From: Balanoglossus misakiensis
Lineage: Eukaryota; Hemichordata
NCBI GenBank assembly: GCA_040954595.2
Contig: CM082584.2
Span: 6,758,001 to 6,822,000 of the forward strand
Direction of reading: 5' to 3'
DNA length: 64,000 nt
Shown: positions 35,158 through 49,900 of the stretch, piece by piece
How positions within the stretch are numbered: position 1 is the stretch's first letter
How the letters are laid out: each line of letters opens with the position of its first letter
Position numbers and translations under genes: made by a program
Notes under the pieces: model-generated
What the model was told of the DNA's origin: nothing
Database searches by the model: none
Seen by the model: the letters and a program-made list of their open reading frames with translations, nothing else

Positions 35158-37512
35158 ACAATGGGTCGTAAATTTACCACCCGTTCGTGATGCATATATC
35201 ACAATCATGCATGTAATAATAAAAACCACAGGTTTAAAAAAGTTGTGATTAGCAAAATCCGTTGACTTTCTCGACAGCGATTTTTGAAACAAAACCCGTC
35301 GTGTCAACTTTTTGAACAAATAATCGCGGGATGGGTGCAGAAATTGTCATTTTCAGTTGTCAGATCAATCCGTATTTGATTACTTTTTGCACAAACACAG
35401 CCTAGGGCTTTTAAATTTAGTCCGGGTTATTATTAAGCATCCTTCGTCTCAATAACTGTCCGTCAATTGGGGGTTAATCTGTAACTAAGTCGACATTGGA
35501 ATTGGCGCTCCAGAACTGGGGAACGGGGAGGTCAAAAGTCAAAGTTACTTGAACGCGATTGTGGTCATCGGGTGAACGACCACCAGCGAAGATTTTATTC
35601 CCGAAAACACACTTTTCTGCAAAAGTTCCAGTCTTCAAGGTTCATCGCGCTGCTAACCGGCCGCGCTGCAGTGATTTGTCAGTCAAACAAGAGCAACGCA
35701 GCCGATTTCCGCGCATGCACTATCCAGGGTCACCTTACACTTTATGTAGGCCTGGCCTAGTTAAGGTCACCCTAGTATATTTATAGATATTTGTTAAAGT
35801 TTTGCGCCCACAAATAGGACAGTGCATGGTCCATGGGAAACCCCTAGTCCATAAACATTTTCCGATCACGTGAAGAAAGCATGGCCACCACAATACGGTT
35901 GACGCTAACTGGCTGAAGAGCCGTGACTAGGTGTCGATCAAACTCTAGTGATGTCACTCAGAAATTTGATGATGAAATAACTATGTTAACACCTTTGGTC
36001 CTCGTATCGTACCACACAGGGGTCGGCAAGGCGCTTTTTATATATAAAAAGTTTTCGAATGGCATCGTATCAAAATATCGGAAACTAGCTACAGAAGCTT
36101 AGATTTCGTTCAAGTTAATCGTGCGATGATAGGCATAGTTCTTTTCTGTGCGAATTTTAAGGTATGACTCTGAATAGGAAGATTCCAGGCTATTGCAGAG
36201 CAGAATGACAGCATCAATCGTTAAAAGAGAAGTCGGATATTTTTTGTAAACCTGCTAAAAATAAATTACCCGATGTCAAAGTGTCCCCAATAGAGCGGTT
36301 ATCGACAAAAGGGACTTCGGTCAACGCCAGCAACTTTTTGCTGCACATTTTTACTCGGGAGGGGGCTCAATTTTGATAGTGGAGCGACCCCATCTCGTTC
36401 CGCTACGGTGAGTGGCGTCAGTTACGCCGTGGTAGTACCTACGTGATACGTGCAGAACAACTTGTACGTGATGGTACCTAAATCGGTGTTTACTACGATG
36501 GGGATCCGTTCCGTCACATCATTAAATTGTAAAATATGATTACTGGCACCTTATCTGTGATGACCCGTTTGAGTTATCTTTAATAGTAATTTGCAGGAGT
36601 GAAATGACCATTTAATGGCAGACTCGCAGTTCAAAGTGCACTCACACTAGCTCAGCGCGTTCTCCGCGGAAAACTGCCGAGTCAGCAATTTGTCGCTCTC
36701 CGGTAAAACAATAAATCTGTTGGTATTTTGGGAGAGTGATTTGAAAATCTGAAACTGTTTTTTTCTGAAATCGCAGGTCCCAATAACCGACGGGCGCACG
36801 GGGCTTGAAAGGAAAAGGCTTGAAAATTAAATACCGTGACGAATAAACAAACAAACAAGCAAACATATTGACACAGGATTTTTGACGCAGGGGTCGGTGC
36901 AGAGGTGACATTGCTTTGTGGAGAAAATGCTGTCGTACAAATCTACCAAATTTAATTTCGAACGAGAAAAATTTTCTTGTATGGTGAAAAAGCTGTGTTG
37001 CTTTCTCAGTAAGTGCTAAATCCTGCAGAGAACACGTAATTTTATACACATTAGGCGATGACCTTGGTGGGGGTCATTTACCGTTACGCTTCCGAGCAAA
37101 GGGGTAAATCACTTAAAAGGTCATAGGTTATGCCAGATAGCGTTGGGGACTGGTCAAAAACAACCCAGATAACACTGACATCGGAGTAGTAGGTGTACAA
37201 GCTATCATGAAATAACGAGATTCTATGTCTCGATCGATGTCACACATGTTTAAAGGTGTCCCTACTAGACGTTTTCACCTCTGAATGGGATGTCCAGAGT
37301 CAACTGAGATTAAATAGTAGACCCGAAATAAATTCGTTTCGAAATGTGAACCCCAGAGCGAGTGACCTTCCCCAAAGACAGGTTTGTTAAATGTTACCCC
37401 CCCCCTTCTCATTACACCCGGCATACCCCCTCCTAATAACCGAAAACACTCTAAGGCTAAAGACGGACTCATAAACCATAATAATTCGAATCTGATAGAC
37501 TGAGAAGGACTT

Positions 37513-37515
<3 letters not shown>

Positions 37516-37568
<53 letters not shown>

Positions 37569-37581
37569 ATAGAGAGACAGT

Positions 37582-37650
<69 letters not shown>
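37516..37650. repeat. (GA)n microsatellite
   Basis: A 135-bp GA array with a short interruption at about 37566-37592. It creates minus-strand Ser-Leu repeat open frames that are artefacts. Confidence 0.97.
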
Positions 37651-37654
<4 letters not shown>

Positions 37655-38319
37655 GAGTGAGATATGATTTTCCCCATTGTTTTATTCTGGCAAAGTCTCT
37701 GTCTTCGGGCATATAGATAAGGTTCATTTGCTCATTTGTAAATAATATTGATTGTGTTGCCAATTTTATCATAAGTAGAATAATGCACAATGGGCTGTTT
37801 ACATAATGCTCATTTAACCCAATTATAAATATCGATGGTACTATATCCAGTCACCAACCATGCAATTATCATAAACTCAGTCGAGCGTTTACTCCATGAC
37901 GTAACCTTTCGCTCGCTGAGAATCTTCCTGGTCCGAGCGCCATCTGTTTAATTGAAAGGGATCCATGAAAACGATGTTTACCGGCACAGTTAGGCATATA
38001 CAAACAAAGTACATAAATCTAAACGCCAGCAGATCAATTTTCTGGACAAAAGGGCAAGGCCGCCGCGCTGGAGACGGCATGAGTGGACGTGTTTCTTTTA
38101 AAAGTCCGCTCCTAGTTTTATATAATTGTTTTAAAAGTTGCTTCCATTATTGCATATATGTTAACTGTTACTTTTATCGCACCTGTGCGTTGTGCACCTG
38201 CGTAACGATGAAGCGAATCTGTGTTTGACATGGAAGTATATCTAGTCCCCGCAGAAGATGACGGGCCAATTGGCCAAAAACGCACCCCGTCCGTCATACG
38301 TCTGCCAATCCATTCGTAA

Positions 38320-38432
38320 TACAGTGAAACCTGTCATTACGGACACCTCTCTGTTATGGACAGATTTTTCAAGACAAAAGTCTCAGTTTGAATAGAATAT
38401 TACCTCTCTATTATAAGAACATCTCATTTACG
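38320..38432. mobile_element. Degraded DNA-transposon end (pogo/Tigger-like), tentative
   Basis: The sequence beginning TACAGTGAAACCTGTCATTA and continuing with GGACACCTCTCTGTTATGGA resembles, from memory, the ends of pogo/Tigger-type elements (CAGT.RAACCTC...TTA...GGACA). A second CCTCTCTATTATAAGAACA copy follows about 55 nt later in the same orientation. No matching inverted end and no transposase was found. Confidence 0.35.
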
Positions 38433-40010
38433 TTTTCTTTCTGTCTTTCGGTGGAAATCGTGTTTTCTTCTTTGTTTTCTAAAAGACCCCTCATACACTC
38501 TAATACAGCCAAGAATTGAAAAGTTTTGAAGACTATAGTCAGTCTATGTACCATGTTCATTTTCTGTGAAACCAATGGGTGTGCAGTGGAAGTTAAGCGT
38601 TGGTCTTCTGTTATTCTCAGTGGAGCATGCAATTGGTGTGGCGCATACATTTTAAAACAGTTTTATTCAAATATACAGATACTCGAGAAAAGCTATTATT
38701 GAAGTGGACAAAATCATTTGTAAACAATGCACTTCGAAAATTGATCACAATGTCAAGGTCCTTTCGTAAACACCTGACATAGTGATAAAGTGTACATTGT
38801 TCAGAATTCGAGCCCGCGTCATCAGAACTTGCAAACATATTTACAGCCGGAAACAATGACTGGTGCATGATGGGAAATTTTTGAATACCGCACCTGTGCA
38901 GGTATCGCAAGTTAAAATTTGGACGTTTCGTCATTAGAATGGTTTAAAACACCGATCTCCCCGCTACGAAGAGCTGGGCTGGGAGCAAAGTAAACGTGAC
39001 AATTTAACTTTTGACCATTTAAAATGGAAACGTTCCTCTCGTGCAGCATAGGTCAACATTCAAGGGATGATGAGGTAGCCAAGGAAACACGCCTTATAGG
39101 CCTACCGTTTGGGGTTTCAATAAAACACGGCGAGATGTTGGGATGGCACGCGTCGTATTCTAACTTAAACGGCACCATTAATTTCATTGCAACGTCGCGT
39201 TTTCAAGCGCAATGCTTACACCAAGTGCGATGTATATCTTCATGAACTGATCGAGAAATTGGGCCTATGACAGAAGTGTGGTCAACGACCCAATTTGAAG
39301 TGCACTGTACTGAAATCTGTCAACGTTGGTTGCTCGAGGTCACCGCGCTTGTTTTCTTTCTTCACGGTGACATTGAGAAAAGGTCATTCACGTTTCTAGC
39401 TCACTGGGTCAGCAGCTCATCCGTGTTTCTCGTTAAGAAAGCTGTCAACAAGTTCCGATGTGAGTGTTTCTGTTTATATTTTGCGTTTTACAAACTTTAA
39501 GTAAAGAGGCGTACGGGAATGTTTCCACGTCGTGAGCAAAACGGCCTTGACATTGCAACGCAGAAGGGGGGGGAGAATCCGACCTTGACCATGAATTCGT
39601 AAAGCAGAAACAAAAGCTACGCGATGAACTTGTAGTCTAACCACACGTGTATACGGATAATTTTTCTGTGGTACACTAAAATTTTCAGAACTCGCTCAAC
39701 TTTTCCTGTTTAGAGTTAGGGTAAGCTGCACTTTAACAAGATTTAATGGGGGGGGGGGAGACTATTTACTGGAACACGTCCGCCGGGTCGGGTGACAGCG
39801 TGTGTAACATATATATATATATTCGCCACACAATGCTACAGGCACTTTCTTGAGTTTCCTGAGTGCAAATCTCAGTTGGTCGTGAACATCAACGCCGAGA
39901 AAACCTCTTTGTATGTGTAGTTTTGATAATTCCACAACTGAAATTTCCTTTCATGATGGCGCACACGTTTCTAGAAAATTTTTCGGTGTGTTGGAATTGG
40001 CCAGTGGTAG

Positions 40011-40040
40011 GGCGTGGCAGGGCGTGGCAGGGCGTGGCAA
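40011..40040. repeat. Three copies of a 10-bp repeat
   Basis: GGCGTGGCAG occurs three times head to tail, the third copy ending in A, with a partial diverged copy just before. It is a short minisatellite. Confidence 0.9.
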
Positions 40041-42155
40041 ATGCTAATTCCTACCTTGGCCGTACTTAATTCCCGAATGTTCCAAACCAGTAAATTCACA
40101 TCGCATCCACTTTCATTGTATCTGCATGTGAAACTGTTATCGAACACCTTTTAGGATAATAAGACCATCCGCCCACCTCTTTCAACAAAAGCGTGATCCT
40201 TCTTGACGCAAAGGAATGGAAAATTCGTACTTTTTCAAGACATAATTAAAAAGCATTGCCATCAATGTAATTGTGTCTGCCAAACAAGCCATCATAAGTT
40301 AATTTCATGTAGTATCGTGTGATAATAACCGGCCACATCTTGAGAATTATGTTGAGACTAACAGACAGCCATCAGAATGAAATAAAATCACTATAACTAG
40401 TGTAGAGGGTGACATTTTATCGGAAAGCTGAAAATATACGATAGCGATCAGTTGGCTTGTATAAGCGTACCCCGCACCAATGACCTGGTTAGTGAAGTTC
40501 AGAATCAGACGAGACCAGAGCATTGATACACTGAGCTTGTTCTAGAAAATGTGAAAACTCGCGCTGGTGTCGTTCGGCCAGCCACAAGTCACGAACTCAA
40601 ATCTTGTCGGATCTGATGAACTCAGCGTCACGATTCGACATTTATTACGTCAGCAGAGCGCGAATGAATCCATAAATTTGTTCTGAGAATTAGGTTCAAG
40701 AACCGGTCATCGGGTTTTGGAAGACGACTGTGCCATTTGTATCGTTATCAGTTTTTCATTGATTTGTAAAGTGGTTTCCGTCAAGTCGTGCGTAAATATG
40801 GAATATTACAGAATTCGTAACCGGGCGTTCAACTCGGAACACCAACAGAGGGTAATGCGGGGTAGCAACGAGATAAACGGTCCCGCCCAAGCCAGTATCA
40901 TATCTGCTTCAAGTGGTGTTTGTTCGAAGACTATCAAAGTCCTGTCGAGGATCGATCGCTCTGTCGTGCTTGGGCTCTCGATAAGAAAACTTCACAAATA
41001 CCGCTGAGAACGCCTGGGTCGGGCATCGAGTTGATAAAAATATCCTCCACGAGTAATCGTTTCCCCCGTTTATCTCGGACTGTGCCAATTTTTCAGCCGA
41101 ATTCAGGCCAACAGTTAGACTGGAAATCATTCAGATGGGTATTGGATATGGTCCCGTGCATAAACTGTTGTGCCAATGTATTTGTCTAAGAGTTTGACAT
41201 CATGGGTTTCAAATCAGGGCAAAATCGGAAGAATTGGTTGTGGATGCGAGACGACTTTAGCACACCCTTAACGAAAATTTCCGGCATGTCAAATTTTGTC
41301 TGCTCTAAAATAAAAGCGTGTTAACATTTGGTAATATGAATGGTAAATAACATGTGGATACAGCAGAAGACTCCGCATCACGAGTGAAAATAACTTCAGT
41401 ATGGCACAGATCGCGCGCAGAGAGGTCATGGAGTTCTAATATTATTTCATATGTTTCTTCAGATTTGACGAAAAATGAAGTTTCGATCGTGGCGTTTTGA
41501 TTTTCAGTGCAGTGATGCGGCAGAGGCGATGCAACCCAGAGACGGTTGTTCATTGGGCAAAATTACGCAACCTTTGTTATGCAAAGTAGGGTCATGTTGG
41601 GTCAGTGGTTCAGCTCAGGTCGCGAGATCGCATCGGCAATTTTTGAGAACACTTTCGATCGCCGGCGATAGTGAGAGATTTTCGTGATCGAGAGGTTCCC
41701 AAATTAACTGACAACTTAATGTTTTGTTATTCTGAGGAAAGTTGAGAAGGATGATATAATGACGTGCCAGAACGTTGAAAAATCCCCACGTTTCGGCGAT
41801 TAAAACTTCTCCTGGCGTTCTTGGCGTTGAATGTTTACAGACAGAAAGTAGTCCCACTTGTTAACTCATTTGCATATTTTGCCATGAAAATCCCATATAC
41901 TAGTAAATGTAATTGTTTTGACCCGTATGCACGAGGTTTTTGTAAATATTTTATAATATTGAAAAACTAAGCAAGTATAAAATGCAACTTGCTTGTCAAT
42001 AGTTATTCAACAAACTCTCCAAAAATTGAGTTTTGACAGGGACTATTTTTCTCCATTCTCACATTAATGGGGCAATACCAAAATAATACAGTATTGGAAG
42101 AAATGTCTACTTGGAAAAATTACACACCAAATAATCAAATTGTAAAAAACTCAGT

Positions 42156-42161
42156 TTTATT
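42156..42161 (-). terminator. Candidate poly(A) signal for importin-13
   Basis: The first minus-strand AATAAA after the stop at 43817, about 1.66 kb downstream. A 3' UTR of that length is plausible, but a non-canonical signal closer in cannot be excluded. Confidence 0.35.
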
Positions 42162-43816
42162 AATATTCATATTTTACCTGAAATATACACCTAATCTGAA
42201 CTACGTACATTGATTAAAAGGGGCAACTACTATCAATCCTTGCTGGCACAGTCCGAGACAAAGTAATTATGCATGATCAACAATATGCGTCAAGTGTCAA
42301 AATTGATCAAAAATTGCCACTCTTCATCATTCTGCACATCACGTTAAAGTGCCGTCAATGCAACATTTGCTTGCGGACCATTCAAAAGATGGACAAAGAC
42401 TGAATAAGAGAGAATACCACATTCGTTGCACATTCATGTACAAAAAAGGAAATGAAATCGGGCATCTACTCTCATATGCACATGAAATGACCAGATGTTT
42501 CATGGATGTCTGTGCATTGACACTGCAAATGCCACCTCAGAATCAGGCACAAATCACCCACCCATCAAAATGCTGCCCGTTTCAGGGAAATTTCACCATT
42601 TTAAAACTTTCGCAATGTCGCTTTCGTTTCACCTGAACTGTAAGTTTGATGTTATTCTTGAGACTGCAAAACAGCCATTAATCAGACCACCGCCCTTTTT
42701 TGAGAGGGTACAACAATGCACTTGTTTTCTACGAAACCATCAACCACGGTGTACGTGGGCCATCAACACAGCCAATATTTTTTTGTAGAAAGTGTGTTAG
42801 TATTCTTATCACTGTTGAAGCATATCTATCAGATTATAAGAGCAGTGCCTTGGTGGTTTGACACAAACAGGACTCTGTTCGCAATTTCACCTTATAACCG
42901 GGTCATTAGTCCCAGTTAAAATACATGTAATATACAGAGCATGGAAGGTGGCAACTTTGCATTGTTCAATGCACTGAACTCTGTATGAACCCTCGGACAC
43001 TGCAAATGCTTTTAACCGCACTATGAACTCATGAACTGTGTGATTCTGTCTACCTAGGTGTACCTTATCTGCAGGCGGCATACACATGTACAGAGAAACT
43101 CCCATTGGATACAGTTGCCAGGTGGAACAGGTCCAACTTTTTAAATGATGGCCATTGCAAGCATGACACGAGCCTAAAGAAATGTGGAATGCATCCGTGT
43201 TTAACAGCTCTGCATGACTGTGTGAGCGAATGTCTGTGTCTGCAAATACTATGATTGTAAAAAAAGATTATCACAATGTGTTCCACCTGCACACAAAATC
43301 TGCACAACTACGCAAATCTGATCCAACAAGTGTCTGCGAGGCAAACTGTACTATGAATGAAGCTCATTGTATTAATAACAATCACTCTGGGATCACACAC
43401 TTACAAGACACACAGTGTCAATTCTCAGACACTAAAGCAAGATTATTAGAAAACCATGCATATTTCCAGTTTAACCGCAAAAGTTTTACTGGAAACATGA
43501 CAATGTCCCAAGATGTCAGCTTGCGATATTTGAGAATTTATAAGTGGAACTTTCAACGAACATACCTTAGATGTATGTTATTTATCCTTCGCAAATGCTG
43601 GGCATGTCTTCGGGGATTATCCAGAATGATTTAACAGGGTACAGTAACACCAAGACAATCCATTGGTTACAAGGAGATTATCTATATATAATCCACAGCG
43701 TATTCCTGGATCATAAATGATGGACATCAAAACTTTTCCGTATTAATCTTTTAGAGTTCATAGACTCCACAGTTTTCCTGAGTTTCCTCATTATTCTTCC
43801 AATTATCCGTGCCATC

Positions 43817-43937
43817 TTAAATTCCTAGCTGCTGAGCCCATTGCAGCTGGTCGGCATACTCAGTTCCAATCAGACCTCGACAGATCAGCGTAAATTCCGT
43901 CACTATTTCCCGTATTTTCTTCTTGTTCACTCTCTCC
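43817..43937 (-). CDS. IPO13: Last coding exon of importin-13
   Basis: A 121-bp exon that completes the AGG codon for the R before ERVNKKK and runs to TAA. The acceptor (TTTTTCAG before GGAGAG) is good. Conservation of ERVNK...EFTLICRGL.GT.Y makes the assignment firm although the preceding exon is 10.5 kb away. Confidence 0.93.
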
Positions 43938-46900
43938 CTGAAAAATGCAGAAACAAGAGATGATCGAGCTTTTTTCAGACAAGGTAAATGCAGAGCAGAT
44001 TTCAATGCTACATAGATGCTCTGGGGGAATGATGTTTCTCGAGTATCTATGATTAACATTTCCACCCCCATTTCACCACAAAATACAATGGGTTTGGACC
44101 AAACCATGGTGGTGTAAGGATTACAGCAATTAAATTTCAATCCTCGGTGATGGATTGGGTCAATCAAATTTAGATGCTTGCGCCTTTCTGTGATCTCGCT
44201 GGCGACATGATATGATCTCAACAGTACCGCCCTGCTCTTACACGGTACACTTGCTCAAAGGTAACATTTATCAATTGAAACTACATGGAATATGTTCTCA
44301 TTGACTCTCACAACTTTGTCAAAACTTTGGAATTTTTCATTCCTGTGCTGTGGGGGTTTATACCACATTACACATTCATGGTTTCGCTTCTCGTCGATTG
44401 TTAACGAGTCTGTAAAATACAGCATACCATGTGAAACTGTCGGTGAATAAGCGTACTAAAATAGAATTTATAAATAAAGTCGATGATATCATTTTATGCC
44501 TATGGCTTTTCCAGTCCAAAGAGCTTTTTTTCATGCCATTGTGAAACAGTTCAAAGTCCGATATTAAAATAAAACAGCCACTTCAACAAACACACTATGA
44601 TCTTCACAGCTACATGTGTGTGTACACTGCTTAGAGAGTGTGAATTTTACTTCAAAAGCAACATGTTAACAAAAACTATTGAGCTTGTTCAGGAATACTC
44701 ATATTCCTGTCTGGCTTGTCTGTATTAAAATTATGTGATGCCCATATATGGATATGTGACCTGGCTTGTGCATAAATTAAGGTCACCCTCCACATATATG
44801 GACTAAGAGTCCCCACATAATGCCCAAAACTTGAGACGCACACACTGTTGTTTTTATCCTGTGTGATCAGCAGAAATATCTTAGCGAGAAATCCCATAAA
44901 ATGAAAAAAAGAAAACATGATTGATGGAAATATTTCATAGCAAAGTTTAAAAGTAAAGGTGCGCATGAGAAGCATATGTACAGTAGACAAACATATTAAT
45001 GGACATACATGTATTTACATGTACGTTGAACACTGATTATCAGGTAAATCCGGGTATCAGGGTAAAAAATGACGCCTGACACAGTATTTGTCAGTGGAAA
45101 TTACTGACATGTCATATTGCATCATTGTTGTGAATTGAGAGCAAAGGCTACAAACAGGGGTGTAGTAAAGTTCAAAAATGAAGATTTTTTGGTCGATGGA
45201 GTGAAGTGCCTAGGTCCATGATGTGTTTTTGTGGTTGGAGAGGGCCAAGTGGAAATTTGAGCTTGTATCGTGGGGAAAAAGCAACCGGTCTAAAAAGGCA
45301 AAGTAACTGGCTGGTTTTACAAACTGCTACTTCTTTTATAGATAAGAAGCTTACAGCTGACCAGGCTGTGACATCTGTGGTTCCGTTCAATAAGGGGCAA
45401 CAGATAGCGCTGACCGCTGACTGGACCGCAAAATCACACCACTCCGCGACCCCCTGTGAACTGGCCTACATTTCTCACCGTGCACAAACGGGACAAACAA
45501 GACCGCGGCATCAAATTGGGGACACCCGTATTTAGCTGGCCCAGTTTTTAGCGACCTTGGCAATGAATGGGCCAAACGTCCCTGGAGGCCAAGTGCAGAG
45601 GAGAGCAAGGTCACGGTCAATGGCCCCTGTCCAGGTCCTTGAATTCAGCAAAAAGGCTTGATTTTGTGGATGTTCTTGTAGGTGTAAAGGTCACGAAACC
45701 AAGTATGAAACAAACAAAATCAACCAATAAAAAAATGATGTAAAAATTTCCTCTCAAAACAGTTCCACATTTAAATCTACAAGTATAACCCCAAAACCAC
45801 GAATTGTCTCTTAGTATGTGCCTTTCCATAAAATGGTTACCGTATCAATAAATCATCTAACTTTCTTTTCCAAAATGAAGACAAAAAAGTACACTGGTAT
45901 TAATTGCGCCAATTTCCTCCAACTATAGCAACTGATTTCTTGTGAAAAACACCTGTTGATCACATCATGGGGGAAACATCCTATTGACTTTTAAAACCCC
46001 TCAGCCTCCTAATGTGATTTTAAAGAGCACAAATGATTCTAAATTAAATGTACTTTGTAACATTAAGCGCTGGACGATGTACCCCTTCAATTAGTTATAA
46101 ATGCTTGAGCCTTCAAAGTTACCGGTAGTGTAAATGCAATTTTATTTAACAAGCGATCTCACTATCAACTCAAAGGTTTTCAGGTAGATTCAGCTACATG
46201 TACAAAAAATACTACAGGAATGCATCTGTGTTTTCTAACATGCAAAACTGAACCCGCGTCATTCTCAGGGAAAATACTTAATACTCTGCTGTGTATGCAC
46301 ATTAGACGACCATATCAGAAGTTTCTGCTTTACCAAAATAACTTATAACAAAGAAAGTCATTTCATCATTGATATACTGTAATTTACCGTTACTTTTAAA
46401 ACCTCTTCAGTGTATGTTTTAAGACAATGCCAGATTTACAGCATGGAAAGGAGGTCACTAACATCTTTGCACGTAACACCATCACACCACTTGACGTACG
46501 TTCAACGCAAACACACCAGGATAAGCTTAGGTAACCCTTCTAATTGTTCTTTGCCCTATATTTCACCCAAAGTGCATGTACATGTTACGAAAAGTTCACC
46601 CCCCCCCCTCTCCAAGTTTTTAATATTTCATTTTACAGTTCGCTGGTAAAATACCGGTACCCTAAGTTTACTGATGTGTAGTTTTGTAAAAAAAATGTTT
46701 CACAAGATACATGTGAGATCGCCCTGACAACTGACCACTTTTTTGGGAGGGGGGGGGAGGGAACAATTTCACATGATCATGCTGTGCATCAATGCCAACA
46801 TGAGGGGTGTCAGGGCCACAGTGATACAATCACATCTAATTTACATATGCCCATATACGGTCAAAAGTCTTCATATGACTAGTTGGGGACTAAATCTCCA

Positions 46901-49900
46901 CTTTCCAAGGTTTAAACATGTGGACAGATTTGTAGAGGTGACGATCCTCAGGTGACTGTATACTTTTGAGGTACCATTCGGTGGATTTTCACCAAAGAAA
47001 AGTGACTCATCCTTAGTGAAGGTCATCTGGATCAGAATGATAATTTCAATAATCTTTAACATGTCTTTGAAGGCCAAGAAAGTAACCATATTGGGTCAAA
47101 GGTAATGCAGAAATGACCTACAGACAGAGACAGAGATTATTTCATAATCTGAAAGGTGATGGTGTCTGCCTTAATTAATTGTTCTGTTTTTCACCACAGA
47201 CAGACATGTATCATTGACAGTTGGGGAAATATTACAACTAGGCTTTTTCTTCCTGCAGTGTTAATGACTGATACAGACAGCAAAACTGTTGGTCATTTTC
47301 CCAAGGATTCAGGAAAGTCCCGTTTCCTTAGGCCTGGCTGTAGCCCAAGGTCAGAAACAGTCATGCACTAAAATATGTGAGTTAATAGCTCTTGCAGTGA
47401 CAGCAAGATTTACTTTTCTTGATGATAAAGTGATTTCTGCTACTCTTGTTTGTTGGAAGTAAGTTTCTTTGAAGATATATTCCAAGACACAATCTGGAAA
47501 GACAAGTACAGTGCGCTTGGGAATAAAATGCAGGCTTTTTGCTAACTGCTGCACTGTCACAGAAAGTCTTTGCTCATGACGTACCGGTAGAGTCTGTTTT
47601 TTTGTAATGATACGAACTTCCCTCTCTGAATCAGTGAATGGTAAGGTACGTCAAAGTCCCTCGGTACATATGATTGCAACCTGACAACCTCACAGCCAAG
47701 TACGTTTCAAGCGCTGTTTGCACTGCAGTGCCCAATGCAATGGAGATTGCAGCCTGTTAGCCAAACAACCAGGTATCAGTCTGTCTGAAGGACGCACAGT
47801 CATCGCAAATAAAGGTACAAAGTATATAAAAACCCCAAAAGCATGGTCAGTTTGCAACTGTCATACAAACACACATGCACGCATTGTTGCAGAAGACCGT
47901 GGATAGAAAATATGTTGCTGCAACACTAGGTCCAGACACACAGTCGTTGCAATTTACGACGTAGTGTAATTTATTCCAAGTATACATTTAGAGAGATGCA
48001 GCCCATGTATGTATTTGTCTGAAACTGTAAACATTTCTGTGGCCATCGCAAAAATGCAAACGTACTTTCCTCAGAAGTTGGTCAGTTAGCTGTGCTGAGA
48101 ATGTGTGCCCGCATCTAATCATCAACCACCGGTTCCATAATGAACTCTCAAAGCTTAAATCCGGGGAGAAGGCACCCAGAAAGTAGAACACTGGACTTGA
48201 GAGACACAGATCTCGATCAAAGTACAAAACTCAAATCCTAATTACTGATATAGTTCTGATTTCGTGTCAATGACCCATGGATTTCATCTCCGGGAGCACG
48301 CGTCGGTCAGGTGCCTGCAGATGTGGGTGAGATTTTCCCCAGGCGTGGGTGAGATCGGCAATCGGTCATAAACTGTACGTATCCTCTGTGGACATGCGGA
48401 CGGGAAGATGTATACATGTAGGATGTAATTTTGGTCGCCTGTGTGAAATATATGAATCTGGTCCTTTCCAAACTTGTGATAACATACATCATCTTGTAAG
48501 TGTGTGAAAGTTATACTGTCATTTGGGCAAAAAGTTTTAAATCATCTGTAACTTTTAAGGGCAAAGCTGTTAACTGCTTTTTTAAATAAAGCTTGTAAAA
48601 TGAAACAGCAGCTGGTAAATTAGTGGCTAAGTCAGTTTTGAATGATTTTCCAGGATGGAAAATACAGTAAATTCTTCCAGGAATTTTCCCAGATCTTCCA
48701 GGAATGATTTCAAATTCAAATTTTAAGACTTTCCTGGAGTGTGAGATGCCTGTACACTGGCACCGAAAAATGGGCAAGTCTGATGAGTAGTCAAGATCAC
48801 TTGGCAAAATAACCTGAGGACTTAGAGTCCCGACTGCTCAAATGCCTCGTGCTTCTGACTTGAGCCAAGCTGGGCAAGGTCTTTATCTACAGTTACACTG
48901 CAGTGATATACTGGCTCTGTGCTAGCTGGAAGGGGCGTATCACTGTATGTAGAAAACAAGACCAGTGAAGCAAGCTCAGGGTCTGTGAGGGAGTCTACCT
49001 GTTGTTCAATGTTCACACAAGGGTATAAACAGACAATGTGTGATGAAACATCACAGACCATAAACCTGCTGCAATTCTGACATTTTCAAACTGCAGTTCT
49101 CTTAATTACCACGAAGTAAGAGCCACGTTAAAACAAGCAATCTTCCTGTTTTCTCCGTCTAGAATTTGTTGACCGTATGCGTTCCGCTTTTATGTTATGT
49201 AACTGACGATTGCCTCAGGTACAGTGTACCTGGAAAGACATTGTATGTGGATTTAAAAACATCTTCTCAACTACTGAGAAATAGCTTGTTTACAACATTG
49301 TGATTCTCAGTAGTGTTTACAGAGATGGTGGGGCTATTACATGATACATCAAAACATCTCAGAAAGTTGCTAAGAACACTGATTTCAGTGTCATAGCGTG
49401 TACTTTGTGACCCCCATCGCCACCGACCCACAAGATGTGGGCCTAAACTCAAATTTTGGCCAAATGCCACAATAAATGTACTTCGTCAGGCTGTATATGG
49501 TAAAGGCCCCATTGTTCGACCTAAGTAGAGATAATTATTATCTGAATTAACAAATTTATGATCACCACATTGCGATATTTTCATTCACAATATTTCCAAA
49601 TAACCCAGTGCACAAAAGTGCAACCGCCCGCAGTTTCAGCGGGGAAAAATGATGTTGAAAAAATGCCAAAATCTGACTGCTTCTCAGAGTCTGGACTCCA
49701 ACGTGCACGTAGACAGTGCCATAACTGTTTGTCTTGGTGTCAGCAACAACACAGAACAAGCACAATACTTAGACCATGTTCCACATGTCAACCATCATGA
49801 TGACTGACATCCAAGTTTACAACATTACACATGTACCCTGAGCGGGTTTATGACCAGCCAAGTGTTTGTCGGCCCGCCGGATAACTTGACAGATCCCATC

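Larger units (their letters stand above)
31602..42155. other. Intergenic between the lipoprotein and importin-13 genes
   Basis: More than 10 kb without a supported gene. The two flanking genes lie on the same strand, so the importin-13 3' end faces the lipoprotein promoter. The region holds poly(C)/poly(G) tracts (34576-34590, 35144-35157, 39748-39758), the GA array, a 9-bp-arm inverted repeat at 32770-32802, a transposon-end-like stretch at 38320-38432 and a 10-bp triplicate at 40011-40040. Open frames are short and unremarkable. Confidence 0.5.

Noticed and set aside
37275-37790. Ser-Leu repeat open frames
   Set aside because: Produced by the (GA)n microsatellite.
43230-43634. 134-codon plus-strand open frame near the importin-13 3' end
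   Set aside because: No recognisable domain, antisense to the probable 3' UTR, and composition like that of the surrounding DNA.
48640-48740. Three TTCCAGGA words close together
   Set aside because: Spacing is irregular and there is no longer unit; not enough to call a repeat family or a binding-site cluster.
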